A stretch of DNA of 64,000 nucleotides from Pseudoduganella flava. GTDB lineage: Bacteria > Pseudomonadota > Gammaproteobacteria > Burkholderiales > Burkholderiaceae_D. How positions within the stretch are numbered: position 1 is the first letter of the stretch; every line of letters starts with the position of its first letter. The notes under the pieces were generated by a model. It did no database searches, was not told where the DNA came from, and saw only the letters and a list, made by a program, of their open reading frames with translations. The translations under genes were made by a program, and so were the position numbers. This document shows, piece by piece, positions 1 to 7,491 of the stretch. The stretch spans positions 744,001-808,000 of the forward strand of contig NZ_VLKW01000001.1 of NCBI RefSeq assembly GCF_007830495.1. The letters are read 5' to 3'.

Positions 1-150
1 GCCGGGGAATTCCCACGGCGTCAGGTCGAGCGTCGGGCCGCCGGTCGTGTCGCCGGTTTGATGGATGATCTCGGCTTGCGCGGTCTGGGCGAGGCCGATG
101 AACAGCGTGCTGATGGCAATTGCTGCTTGGAAGAACTTCTTAATGTTCAT
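1..150 (-). CDS. PEP-CTERM-type secreted protein, C-terminus cut by window edge
   Basis: Only the first 50 codons are inside the window. They read as a signal peptide (MNIKKFFQAAIAISTLFIGL, then an Ala-rich cleavage region ending near AQA-E) followed by a stretch containing TGDTTGGPT. The paralogue at 451-996 has the same signal peptide and the same TGDTTGGPT motif, so this is the neighbouring copy of a tandem duplication. The start at 150 is preferred because AAAGAGA lies a few bases upstream; an in-frame ATG at 165 has no visible ribosome site. Role unknown; by analogy with its sister it should be exported and sorted to the envelope through a PEP-CTERM tail that lies outside the window. Confidence 0.7.
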   Translation of the reverse strand, partial: MNIKKFFQAAIAISTLFIGLAQTAQAEIIHQTGDTTGGPTLDLTPWEFPG

Positions 151-211
151 AAGGTTCTCTTTCATCTCAAGTGGAGGGGAACAGCCGGACGAGTCAGCTC
201 ATCAGGCAGGT

Positions 212-221
212 TCAGTATGGC
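212..221 (-). promoter_or_regulatory. Conserved upstream element (TCAGTATGGC on +) of first PEP-CTERM gene
   Basis: The 10-mer TCAGTATGGC (GCCATACTGA on the coding strand) lies 62 bases upstream of the start at 150. The identical 10-mer lies 63 bases upstream of the start of the paralogue at 996. CATACT inside it would serve as a -10 box, but no convincing -35 box is visible. The conserved position suggests a promoter or operator duplicated together with the gene. Confidence 0.35.
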
Positions 222-420
222 ACGGTGAACCCGGCGGCACGCTTGCGTTCTTAAGTATTTTTTAAGCCTTTTTGACAAGTCTTGTTGTGCGGAATTGCGC
301 TTTTCGTGGGGGTAACGTGCTTCAGAGGAGGGACGGGCGGGGGCGTTGAAAAGCAGTTTGAACGGGCGGGGAGGGGAGTGTTGGATGGCGGCGACAGCTG
401 GTTACCGCGCGGTGGGAAAA

Positions 421-440
421 CGCGGAGCCGAGGCTCCGCG
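421..440 (-). terminator. Rho-independent terminator of PEP-CTERM gene 451-996
   Basis: This is a perfect 9-base-pair stem, CGCGGAGCC / GGCTCCGCG, with a 2-base loop. On the minus strand it is followed directly by TTTT. It lies 10 bases past the stop codon at 451. The remaining 151-420 stretch between the two paralogues contains no other gene that I can support. Confidence 0.75.
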
Positions 441-450
441 TCCGTCCAGA

Positions 451-996
451 TCAGCGTGCTGCCCTGCGCCGCTGCGCGTAGGCGAGCGCGGCAAGGCCGA
501 GTCCCAGCATCAGCCACGTCTGCGGTTCGGGGACGGCCGTGATGACGCCGGGGCCGGCAATGGTCAGCGCGTACTGGCCCGCGAAGTCGTTGTAGTAACT
601 GGTAAAGACGACGGTGTAAAGCGATCCCGCTTCAAGTTCGCTGGCGAAGCCGGAAGTGTTGTGGCTCACCAGGTCATCGCTGCCGGCCACACCGTTGAGC
701 TTCGGCGCCGTCGGATCGAATGCATCCTTGTAGAGGAACAGCATCGTGTCGAATCCCAGGCCGGTCGCGACGAAGCTGTACTCGCCGCTGGTGTCGATGC
801 TGATGGTGATGGCGTTGTAGGCGACGTTTGTACCGGTAGTGGACAGGTTCGAGAAGTCGGTGAATGGCCGATTAAAGGTGGGGCCGCCGGTGGTATCGCC
901 GGTGTAGGTGACGAGCTCGGCCTTGGCGCTGTGGACGAGGCCGACGAAGAGCGCGCTGATCGCCAGCGCGGAACGGAAGAACTTGGCTATGTTCAT
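451..996 (-). CDS. PEP-CTERM sorting-domain protein
   Basis: This is a secreted protein of 181 residues. It has an N-terminal signal peptide (about 1-26), a beta-rich middle, and a C-terminal PEP-CTERM tail: VPEP, then a hydrophobic helix (WLMLGLGLAALAYA), then RRR. In the PEP-CTERM/exosortase system this tail is a sorting signal cut by an EpsH-type exosortase, usually linked to exopolysaccharide and biofilm. The middle matches no family I recognise. The start at 996 is preferred over 1014 because AAAGAGA precedes it and the paralogue at 1-150 starts at the same place. The function of the mature domain is unknown. Confidence 0.8.
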   Translation of the reverse strand: MNIAKFFRSALAISALFVGLVHSAKAELVTYTGDTTGGPTFNRPFTDFSNLSTTGTNVAYNAITISIDTSGEYSFVATGLGFDTMLFLYKDAFDPTAPKLNGVAGSDDLVSHNTSGFASELEAGSLYTVVFTSYYNDFAGQYALTIAGPGVITAVPEPQTWLMLGLGLAALAYAQRRRAAR

Positions 997-1058
997 GGCG
1001 TTTTTCTCTTTCATAAGGGTAGTGGGGAGGCCTGTCGGGGGAAGGCGACAGGTGGTGT

Positions 1059-1068
1059 CAGTATGGCA
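1059..1068 (-). promoter_or_regulatory. Conserved upstream element of second PEP-CTERM gene
   Basis: The same 10-mer as at 212-221, TCAGTATGGC on the plus strand, lies 63 bases before the start codon at 996. CATACT on the coding strand is a candidate -10 box. The two-copy conservation is the only evidence. Confidence 0.35.
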
Positions 1069-1475
1069 TGTAAATTTGGTAATTTGGGCGGCTATGCGTG
1101 GTATCGAGCAGCTTTAGCAGTCGGCTGTGCCACAGCCCAGAGATGGCGGAACATTCATGTTTGCAATAATTATTGCAAATAAGTATCATAGTGTTATGAC
1201 CACATACTTGATGTTAGACACGAAATGGCAAGCTCGCGCTCTCTGTCGTGTCCTTCTCATCATTGACTAACTGCTTACGTACCTCTAACTGAAGCTAAGA
1301 ACTGCGTATATTTGCTTATTGCCAAAAATAAAGCAAAATTCGGCTATGTTGGTATATATTGGAAATATTGGCCATGGGGGCGGGCCGATATACTCGTATA
1401 ACTAGTTCGAGCTATCGAATTCGTCAGAGAATTTCTGCTACAACTATAAACCGATTTAACGTGCAAAATAACAAT

Positions 1476-1925
1476 ATGCAAATTTTGAACTCCGCTCTAC
1501 AGTATTCTTCATGGCCTATTGTCACACTTATTGGGCTTTTTGTATTCAAAGCGCCGCTGAGTGTTTTGATTAAGAACCTGCGATTTCTGAGGGCTGGAAA
1601 ACTCGAGGTCAGTTTTGAGGAGCAAATTCAGAGGCTTGGTTTTTCAGAAGAGCAGCTAAGGATTGTGCGGACTCTGTCAGCTCAGGAAATTGACTTATTC
1701 CTCTTGGTGACATTTAGTGACTCACCGAGTTTCAACTATATGACGGGCCTGCATGAAGCGGCGTTTTCAGCTGCGCTGAAGAAGCTCCAGGAGGCGGGGC
1801 TAATAGTGATTACTAACCCTGATGGCCCATCTACAAACTTGAGACATATTACGACACCAATTGGACACAGAGTGAGAACTATGCTGATCAATAGTACTGT
1901 GGCGTTACTCCACGCAAGAAGCTAA
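1476..1925 (+). CDS. Hypothetical membrane-anchored protein with winged-helix-like C-terminus
   Basis: Not recognised. From the ATG at 1476 the protein has 149 residues: one membrane segment near the N-terminus (WPIVTLIGLFVF), a basic stretch (KNLRFLRAGKLEVSFEEQ), then about 85 residues whose pattern (LKKLQEAGLIVITN ... HITTPIGHRVRTML) resembles the recognition helix and wing of MarR/PadR-like winged-helix domains. That reading is inference. The frame stays open upstream to a TTG at 1359 and an ATG at 1374, but the extra residues look unstructured and no ribosome site decides the start. Base composition is much A+T-richer than the flanking chromosome, which suggests transfer. It converges on the gene at 2065-3261. 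Confidence 0.6.
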   Translation: MQILNSALQYSSWPIVTLIGLFVFKAPLSVLIKNLRFLRAGKLEVSFEEQIQRLGFSEEQLRIVRTLSAQEIDLFLLVTFSDSPSFNYMTGLHEAAFSAALKKLQEAGLIVITNPDGPSTNLRHITTPIGHRVRTMLINSTVALLHARS

Positions 1926-2064
1926 TACCTCAATCTCGTCCAAAGTACTTTTTATTAGCGCGGCTTGAACGCTGCCACCCTTCACCATTCTACATTGGGT
2001 AGCCGAAAGGAACAGTTGCTGGCGCGGCGATCCATTTATTGCCAATCAGGAAATGGTGCCAAAA

Positions 2065-3261
2065 TCACCGCGGTACTGAGATAACATCACCCAGAAATGC
2101 TATAGAAGCCTCGTTATCGATCGCTTCCCGCGGCATCATGGAAAATTGATTTATCAGAAGTTGAATCTCGTCCCAGCGAGAATTTCGAGCCCGCGTGTAC
2201 TCAAGGTTGGAATTATTTTTTGCAAAAGCTATTACTTCGCTCGCTCTCGGGGCAGTTTTGTTTTCCGTCTCCTTTGGATAATGTGATTCGAGATCAATCA
2301 GGAGTCGAGTGAGTTTTGCTAAGTGAAGGTGCGAAAATGGGTCTTCGAAATTTTGGTCTGCTACACCGGTGTTGTGCATCATCGCCAATTTGCTGAGGAT
2401 ATCCATTAGGCGAGCTGCAGTGTGGGGGTGCGTGGCTGATCCGGCCCATTTTATGTTTTCCTCTGCTAAATTTATTCGCAGTGAGAAATAGAGGAGTCGG
2501 AACGCTGTCTTCTTCAGGTGAATGCTGGGAACTTTTGTTGAGAAGCGTTGTAGATATCTGTAAAACGCTGCTGCTGCGCAAAGGTCGGCATCAAATTCTA
2601 ATGCATGTTTTGTTTCGGGTGTGCTACCAAAATGCTTCTCAATTAGAGCGTGTCTTCTTAAGTAGTGAAATATCTCATGGGCGCATGACCACATAATACA
2701 AGCTTTAGCTACACTCAAAGGTCCTAGTGGCCTTGGAACGTTATAAGTCCCGAGGCTTTTTTCAGCTATGCTCTGGACTCCAAGGCTGCGTTCTAGTAGG
2801 CCCTCTGCTAGACAAACAGTGTTGACTATGTCTCTCAATTCTGTTTCGTTTGCACTTGCATTTGTTATAATGCGAATCTCTGGTATCCCATCTATTGCAA
2901 GCCAATTGGTTTTAATTTCGTTGAGAAAAGGAGGCAGCGCAGAGATTATATGTTGATATTGTTCTCGATTGTCATCATCTTTCATCCGATCGAGGAAGTC
3001 TGAGATCGGCATGCTTCGCCGCTCATTGTCCGGGTCTGGCATCCACATAAAAACTCCGTAATATTGTCTGGCTAATAAGAGTTCAAGAAGAGTGGCGTTG
3101 CTAAGGCAGTACAGCATCTTCTGGCTGAGGGAAGTCCTCATGTAAATGCAGTGTACAGCCAATGTCGTGTAGATGAATCGAAATCTTTCAAAATAACAAC
3201 GAAATGTGGTGTCACATATCTTTGAAGTTTGTGGTGTGGTTCGTGAGTCCGAGCCGGACAA
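2065..3261 (-). CDS. Putative zinc metallopeptidase (HExxH, M48/Lit-like pattern)
   Basis: In the longest reading (398 residues, TTG start at 3261) the protein carries HEIFH at 195-199, EFDAD at 222-226 and a later THPHTAARL motif. HExxH followed about 25 residues on by E-x-D-A-D, then a HP...R motif, is the metal site layout of M48-type and related peptidases. Peptidase U49 (the Lit phage-exclusion protease that cleaves EF-Tu) has a comparable HExxH layout, so a defence role is possible but unproven. No signal peptide or clear membrane segment is seen. The start is uncertain: TTG 3261 or ATG 3141, neither with a ribosome site. The gene is A+T-rich compared with its surroundings and lies beside ssrA, a common island insertion site. 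Confidence 0.6.
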   Translation of the reverse strand: MSGSDSRTTPQTSKICDTTFRCYFERFRFIYTTLAVHCIYMRTSLSQKMLYCLSNATLLELLLARQYYGVFMWMPDPDNERRSMPISDFLDRMKDDDNREQYQHIISALPPFLNEIKTNWLAIDGIPEIRIITNASANETELRDIVNTVCLAEGLLERSLGVQSIAEKSLGTYNVPRPLGPLSVAKACIMWSCAHEIFHYLRRHALIEKHFGSTPETKHALEFDADLCAAAAFYRYLQRFSTKVPSIHLKKTAFRLLYFSLRINLAEENIKWAGSATHPHTAARLMDILSKLAMMHNTGVADQNFEDPFSHLHLAKLTRLLIDLESHYPKETENKTAPRASEVIAFAKNNSNLEYTRARNSRWDEIQLLINQFSMMPREAIDNEASIAFLGDVISVPR

Positions 3262-3480
3262 TTCGAAAAGCGTGCTGCAGTCGACGCATTGCGATCTGAT
3301 CGTAACGCACTCTCTTCAGGACGCGCGTCGAGTCAATTGAGATTTTAGAAAAGCCTAGGCGGGGAATGATCTCTAGAGCTGAGCTTTTTGCAATCCGCTC
3401 GGTGGACGGGCAAGAAGTCACGGCTGTAATATGCGAAGGCTAAGTAGCCTCATGTGCGGGCGTCGGGAGAGCTGAGACGA

Positions 3481-3765
3481 GCCTTGGGGCGACGAGATTT
3501 CGCATGGCAAGGCCGAGAACGGGCGAATCGGAGGCGGCACCGGCATCTGCGAATCGCTTTGCCGGTGGCGAGCATGTTCGCCGATGGGTAGTAAGGTGCT
3601 GGCGGCGGAGCCGGCAGGCCCTGCGGGCGCTGGCGACTTCGCGGAGCGAAGTCGGGAATGGGCGAATCGGAGAGTCCCGCGCTGGTAGGCGCGGGTCGCC
3701 TCGCAGGCGCGCCGCATGCGGCGCGAAACCCCTGCGAGGCCCCGCGTCCGTCGGGGACGGACGCG
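3481..3765. other. Cluster of six consecutive hairpins between the island and ssrA
   Basis: The stretch has no convincing gene but is full of perfect stems: GCCTTG/CAAGGC enclosing GCGA/TCGC (3481-3513); GGCGA/TCGCC (3567-3582); GACTTCGC/GCGAAGTC (3635-3653); CCCGCGC/GCGCGGG (3676-3695); CCTCGCAGG/CCTGCGAGG enclosing an 18-base perfect palindrome at 3708-3725 (whole 3699-3739); and CGCGTCCGTC/GACGGACGCG (3743-3765). A 13-mer GGGCGAATCGGAG occurs twice, at 3521 and 3660. The region is GC-rich, unlike the island to its left. It may be a structured RNA, a degenerate palindromic repeat cluster or an insertion junction. Reading frames across it look like composition artefacts. Confidence 0.6.
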
Positions 3766-3785
3766 GAATCGATTCACGACGGCGA

Positions 3786-3844
3786 CACCGAACAAAAACA
3801 AAGGGCCCCAAGCGAAGCTTGGAGCCCTTTGTTTTTGTTCGGTG
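3786..3844 (-). terminator. Long inverted-repeat terminator of ssrA
   Basis: The arms are 28 bases each (3786-3813 and 3817-3844) with a 3-base GAA loop and a single mismatch. The arm adjoining the tmRNA contains its last two bases. The A-rich/T-rich arm ends (GAACAAAAACAAAGGG and its complement) make it usable in both directions. The stem is unusually long for a rho-independent terminator. Confidence 0.75.
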
Positions 3845-4203
3845 GTGGAGACGGCGGGAATCGAACCCGCGTCCGCAAGCACTCCACAGACAGTTCTACA
3901 TACTTAGCACTGCCATTTAATTTAACCTGTACAACGCGGACGTGCACGCTGTGTACAGGCGATTCACCTTGAGTTTAACGCTCTTCGAAGTGACCCCTCC
4001 GAGCGCGAGCCTCTGTAAATGACTCCACAGCTTTTGACGGCCCACCCCAGAGACAAGGTGTTGTGGAGCTAACAGCGATTAAGCTGCCAGTGCGTACGAG
4101 TTATCGTTTGCAGTTAGTTTGTTTCTGGATGTATTTACGAGGTGACCAGCCCTCGGTATGCCCTGTTCTGCTTTGCAACCCACGTCGAAACCAGGTCGTC
4201 CCC
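3843..4203 (-). ncRNA. ssrA: Transfer-messenger RNA (tmRNA)
   Basis: tmRNA rescues stalled ribosomes with SmpB and adds a degradation tag. On the minus strand the 5' end reads GGGGACGACCTGGTTTCGAC and the 3' end carries the tRNA-like arm GGTTCGATTCCCGCC followed by GTCTCCACCA. The length of 361 bases is normal for betaproteobacteria. The resume codon is GCA at 4111-4109 and the tag frame runs to TAA at 4079, giving ANDNSYALAA. The ALAA end is the usual ClpXP/ClpAP signal. An island lies just beyond the 3' end, which fits ssrA as an integration site, though no integrase is visible. Confidence 0.95.
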
Positions 4204-4218
4204 ACAGATGGAAAGATC

Positions 4219-4224
4219 ATTGTA
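4219..4224 (-). promoter_or_regulatory. Probable -10 box of the ssrA promoter
   Basis: TACAAT on the minus strand is a near-consensus -10 box. It would start transcription about 8 bases before the mature 5' end at 4203, leaving a short leader for RNase P removal. The -35 position holds only GTGCAC, a weak match. Confidence 0.5.
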
Positions 4225-4279
4225 CTCCAATTGGGACCGCCGTGCACACCTGCCCGGCCTCAAGGCCACGGAAACCCGC

Positions 4280-5251
4280 TCAGTCCTTCAGCACGGGCAG
4301 CGCACGGTCCTTTTCGCCCAGCCGCGTGATGGCCGGGGTGCCTTCGTCGAAGACGCATTCGAACAGGTGGCGGCGCGATTTCGGGGCGTGGTCGGATGCC
4401 AGGTCGTGGAAGCTGTCGGCGCCCTGGAAGCCCAGGTCGACCGTCAGTTTTTCCAGGTAGTACGTGTCGCACAGGTCGGCGATGTGCTCGCGCCGCGTGC
4501 CGCGTTCGATTTCGTTGCGCAGCTGCGGCTCGGGGCCTTCGAAATAGGCGATCAGTGCGGCCTCGATCATCTCCACTTGCGAGCGTTCCGATGCTTCCGC
4601 GGAGATGTCCCTGGCCGACGTGTCCACCTTCACGTCGTAGCGCTGGATCAGCAGGAAGGTGTCGTGTTCCAGCATCACCCGGTTGCGCACGCGGTTGACG
4701 ATGCTGCACGTGCCTTTGGCGATCTTGCCTTCGGGGTCGCGCGTCTGGCCCACGTACAGCACCGTGCTGGGGAAGTCCAGGTTCATGTCGTAGCGCTGGA
4801 TCAGGTCGTGGACGCTCAGCGGTTCCATCATCGAGCCCCAGTTCAGCAGCAGGAACTTGTCCTGCAGCTGCACCAGCGGCTTCTTGTACGTGGCGTCGAA
4901 CGGCACTTCCAGGTCCATCGTGATGGAGCCCTTGCGTTCTTCGGTGCCGATCAGCACCGGCACCGTCAGCTTCAGTGAGAAGAAGCCCCAGCTGACATTG
5001 CGTGCCGTGTCGATGCGCACGCGCGGGCGTGCGACGAGGAAGTACAGCAGGCGCTTCTCCATCGCGCCGTCCAGTGCGAATTGCATGCGGCGCAGGTAGC
5101 GGCCGACAGGGTCGCGAAAATCCGGAAGCTCGCCGCCGGAGACCAGCAGGTCGTACCAATAAAACTTCGTTTCGGCTACCGAAGCCGTCCAAACTTGCGG
5201 AGCATTGCTGCGCGGCGTAAGGGACTGCTCGGTCGTTTCTTCACCAGGCAT
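4280..5251 (-). CDS. Conserved hypothetical protein
   Basis: A 323-residue soluble protein without signal peptide, membrane segment or motif that I recognise. Acidic and aromatic residues are evenly distributed. The sequence has the codon use of the surrounding chromosome, so it looks native. The start at 5251 is preceded by GGGGAGGCAAGGA, a strong ribosome site. The gene stands alone between ssrA and gph, and the 127-base gap upstream (5252-5378) is A+T-rich and probably holds its promoter. Function unknown. Confidence 0.75.
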   Translation of the reverse strand: MPGEETTEQSLTPRSNAPQVWTASVAETKFYWYDLLVSGGELPDFRDPVGRYLRRMQFALDGAMEKRLLYFLVARPRVRIDTARNVSWGFFSLKLTVPVLIGTEERKGSITMDLEVPFDATYKKPLVQLQDKFLLLNWGSMMEPLSVHDLIQRYDMNLDFPSTVLYVGQTRDPEGKIAKGTCSIVNRVRNRVMLEHDTFLLIQRYDVKVDTSARDISAEASERSQVEMIEAALIAYFEGPEPQLRNEIERGTRREHIADLCDTYYLEKLTVDLGFQGADSFHDLASDHAPKSRRHLFECVFDEGTPAITRLGEKDRALPVLKD

Positions 5252-5378
5252 TCCTTGCCTCCCCGGGAAATTGCTAGGTTCTTATCTTATATTAACCCTA
5301 TGGTACGATGGTTTGTTGAAACTGGGCAATAAGCTTCTGTCTCTAAAGTGTCTTTAAATGGTATACGCGCAACGAAAA

Positions 5379-6068
5379 TTATGCCGCCAGCGACGCGCGG
5401 TTGACGGCTGCAAGCAACAGTTCAAGCAGTGCGTCCGGCGTCGCGGCCAGGTGGTCGGCACCCCACGTGGTGGGTTCGGTTGCGCCGCAGTAGCCCCATT
5501 GGCAGGCGATCGTGCGCATGCCGGCGGCATGGCCGGCCTGGATGTCGCGCAGGTCGTCGCCGGCGTACCAGCAATGTTCCGGCGGCAGGCCGAGGCGGTT
5601 GGCTGCTTCCAGCAGCGGGGCGGGGTGGGGTTTGGCGTGGGCCGTCGTGTCGCCGGAGACGACGCAGGCGGCGTGATCCAGGCCGATCAGCGGCATCAGC
5701 GGATCGGTGAAGCGGGCCGGTTTGTTCGTGACGATGCCCCACGCCAGGCCGGCCGTCGCGATGCCTTCGAGCAGGTTTGCCACGCCGGGGAACAGCGTGC
5801 TGTGCACGCTCATCGCCGCTTCGTAATTGTTGAAGAAGCCCTGGCGCAATTCCTCGTAGCCTTCGTCCTGCGGGGTCAGCCCGAACGAAGCGCCGATCAT
5901 GCCGCGCGCGCCGGCCGAGGCCGTGGGGCGCAGGATCTCGTACGGCGTCGGCGCTAGGCCGCGCTCGGTGCGCAGCTGGTTGACGGCCGCGGCCAGGTCG
6001 GGCGCCGTGTCGGCCAGCGTGCCGTCGAGGTCGAACAGGATCGCGCGCGGGGCAGGGATGAAGCTCAT
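5379..6068 (-). CDS. gph: Phosphoglycolate phosphatase, HAD superfamily
   Basis: The protein has 229 residues from the ATG at 6068. Haloacid dehalogenase motif I is LFDLDGTLADTAPDL near residue 9-24 (the first Asp is the nucleophile), motif II is the later VTNKPARF region (Thr), and motif IV is the GDDLRD segment. It should hydrolyse 2-phosphoglycolate arising from DNA repair and respond to metabolic damage. The frame stays open to 6128, but that start would overlap the end of ubiG. It lies 41 bases downstream of ubiG on the same strand, an arrangement common in betaproteobacteria and consistent with one transcript. Confidence 0.88.
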   Translation of the reverse strand: MSFIPAPRAILFDLDGTLADTAPDLAAAVNQLRTERGLAPTPYEILRPTASAGARGMIGASFGLTPQDEGYEELRQGFFNNYEAAMSVHSTLFPGVANLLEGIATAGLAWGIVTNKPARFTDPLMPLIGLDHAACVVSGDTTAHAKPHPAPLLEAANRLGLPPEHCWYAGDDLRDIQAGHAAGMRTIACQWGYCGATEPTTWGADHLAATPDALLELLLAAVNRASLAA

Positions 6069-6109
6069 GGTCGGGAAGGGGAAAGAGGGCGGCAGGAAGC
6101 CGCCCGGGA

Positions 6110-6811
6110 TCATTCGGGACGGGTGCACGACATCAGGTAGTTCACGCTGGTGTCGTTGTTGAGGGAATAGAACTTCGTCAGCGGGTTGTAGCCCATGCCT
6201 TTCAGGCTACCCACCTGCAGCCCGGCGCTGCGCACGTATTGCGACAGCTCGGCCGGCGTGATGAACTTCTCGTACGTGTGCGTGCCTTTCGGCAGCAGGC
6301 GCAGCAGGTACTCGGCGCCGATCACGGCAAACAGGTACGACTTCGGGTTGCGGTTCAGCGTCGAGAAGAACACGTGGCCGCCCGGCTTCACGAGGGCCGC
6401 CGCGGCGCGCACGATCGCGGCCGGATCCGGCACGTGCTCGAGCATTTCCATGCAGGTGACGACGTCATATTGGCCAGGCTCGGCGGCCGCCATGTCCTCG
6501 GCCGAGATCAGCTTGTAGCGCACCGGCACGCCCGATTCGAGGCTGTGCAGGTCGGCCACTTTCAGCGCGCGTTTCGACAGGTCGATGCCCGTCACCGTCG
6601 CGCCTTTGCGGGCCATCGATTCGGACAGGATGCCGCCGCCGCAACCGATGTCGATCACGTTCTTGCCGGCCAGCGGAGCGCGGGCGTTGATCCATTCCAG
6701 GCGCAGCGGATTAATGTCGTGCAGGGGGCGGAATTCAGACGTCGGGTCCCACCAGCGGTGGGCCAGTTCGCTGAATTTCTGCAATTCGAGTGGGTCAGCA
6801 TTTGCATTCAT
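6110..6811 (-). CDS. ubiG: Ubiquinone biosynthesis O-methyltransferase UbiG
   Basis: UbiG carries out both O-methylation steps of ubiquinone synthesis with S-adenosylmethionine. The 233-residue protein has the class I methyltransferase glycine loop [16 protein letters not shown], an acidic strand end (TGIDLS), and the [10 protein letters not shown] segment typical of UbiG/UbiE. The start at 6811 ([13 protein letters not shown]) matches the family N-terminus; the frame is open to 6919 and nearby ATGs exist. It is transcribed ahead of gph and divergently from the gene at 6948. Confidence 0.93.
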   Translation of the reverse strand: MNANADPLELQKFSELAHRWWDPTSEFRPLHDINPLRLEWINARAPLAGKNVIDIGCGGGILSESMARKGATVTGIDLSKRALKVADLHSLESGVPVRYKLISAEDMAAAEPGQYDVVTCMEMLEHVPDPAAIVRAAAALVKPGGHVFFSTLNRNPKSYLFAVIGAEYLLRLLPKGTHTYEKFITPAELSQYVRSAGLQVGSLKGMGYNPLTKFYSLNNDTSVNYLMSCTRPE

Positions 6812-6947
6812 GACCGGCATCATAGCGGGTATTTGTCGTGTTCCAAAGCGGGCGCACAAAAAAACCGGGCCATTGCGGCAGCCCTGTCGGCCCTGTCGAT
6901 ATAATTTCCTGTCGGGCATGGGCCCGCCACGATGTCAAAAGGATCCG

Positions 6948-7361
6948 ATGAAAGCCTTGTTTTTACTGCTGCTGGCGCCTGGCCTCGCGCTGGCCGACGA
7001 CGCCGCGCTGCGCCATTGCCGCACGCTCACCGATACCGCCAACCGCCTTGCCTGTTATGACGCCATTCCATTGGCCCCCGTGCGTACGCCGGAACAGGAT
7101 TTCGGGATTGAAACCGTGAAGAAGACGGTCGAAGCACCGAAGTCGATCGCCACCACCATTCCCGGCCGGTTCGACGGCTGGCAGCCGGGCCAGGCGATCA
7201 AGCTGGCCAACGGCCAGACGTGGCGCATCGTCGACGGCAGCCAGGCCGTGCTCGCGCCGCTGCAGGACCCGAAGGTCACGGTCGAGCGCAATGCGTTCGG
7301 CACGATGTTCCTGAAAATCGAAGGCACGAACCAGTCGCCGAAAGTGCGCCGGGTCAACTGA
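6948..7361 (+). CDS. Small exported hypothetical protein with RLACYD motif
   Basis: A 137-residue protein with a signal peptide (MKALFLLLLAPGLALA) and an N-terminal pair of cysteines in HCRTLTDTANRLACYDAI. The C-x(n)-RLACYD signature recurs in many small periplasmic proteins of proteobacteria, including the start of TagO/VasI-like type VI proteins, but nothing else links it to secretion. The rest is a short beta-rich domain. It is followed by a strong terminator and is likely a single-gene unit. Function unknown. Confidence 0.75.
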   Translation: MKALFLLLLAPGLALADDAALRHCRTLTDTANRLACYDAIPLAPVRTPEQDFGIETVKKTVEAPKSIATTIPGRFDGWQPGQAIKLANGQTWRIVDGSQAVLAPLQDPKVTVERNAFGTMFLKIEGTNQSPKVRRVN

Positions 7362-7380
7362 ACGCCCGTCGCGGTACGAC

Positions 7381-7408
7381 AAAAATCCCGCCGCGGCGGG
7401 ATTTTTTT
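7381..7408 (+). terminator. Rho-independent terminator after 6948-7361
   Basis: AAAAATCCCGCC / GGCGGGATTTTT forms a long stem with practically no loop, followed by T residues, 19 bases past the stop codon. The A-tract on the other side lets it also work on the minus strand. Confidence 0.85.
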
Positions 7409-7430
7409 TGTGCGGAGAAAGCGACAGGCG

Positions 7431-7455
7431 AAAAAAATCCCGCCCGAAGGCGGGA
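7431..7455 (-). terminator. Rho-independent terminator of ompA
   Basis: On the minus strand CCCGCC-TTCG-GGCGGG is followed by ATTTTTTT. The TTCG tetraloop makes this a textbook terminator, 37 bases beyond the ompA stop codon. Confidence 0.85.
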
Positions 7456-7491
7456 TCGTGCCGGCCCGCGCCGCAGCGCGGGGCAGGGCAA

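Noticed and set aside
217-240. TGGCACG near 218-225 as a sigma-54 promoter
   Set aside because: It points away from the PEP-CTERM genes and has no TTGC at the required distance.
3212-3421. 69-codon minus-strand frame upstream of the metallopeptidase gene
   Set aside because: No ribosome site, no recognisable domain, and it overlaps the disputed start of the peptidase gene. I could not decide whether it is a frameshifted N-terminus, so it is not listed as a gene.
3504-3972. Overlapping open frames across the hairpin cluster and the ssrA 3' end (including one reading WWRRRESNPRP)
   Set aside because: These are translations of the tRNA-like part of tmRNA and of palindromic DNA; such frames are a well-known annotation artefact.
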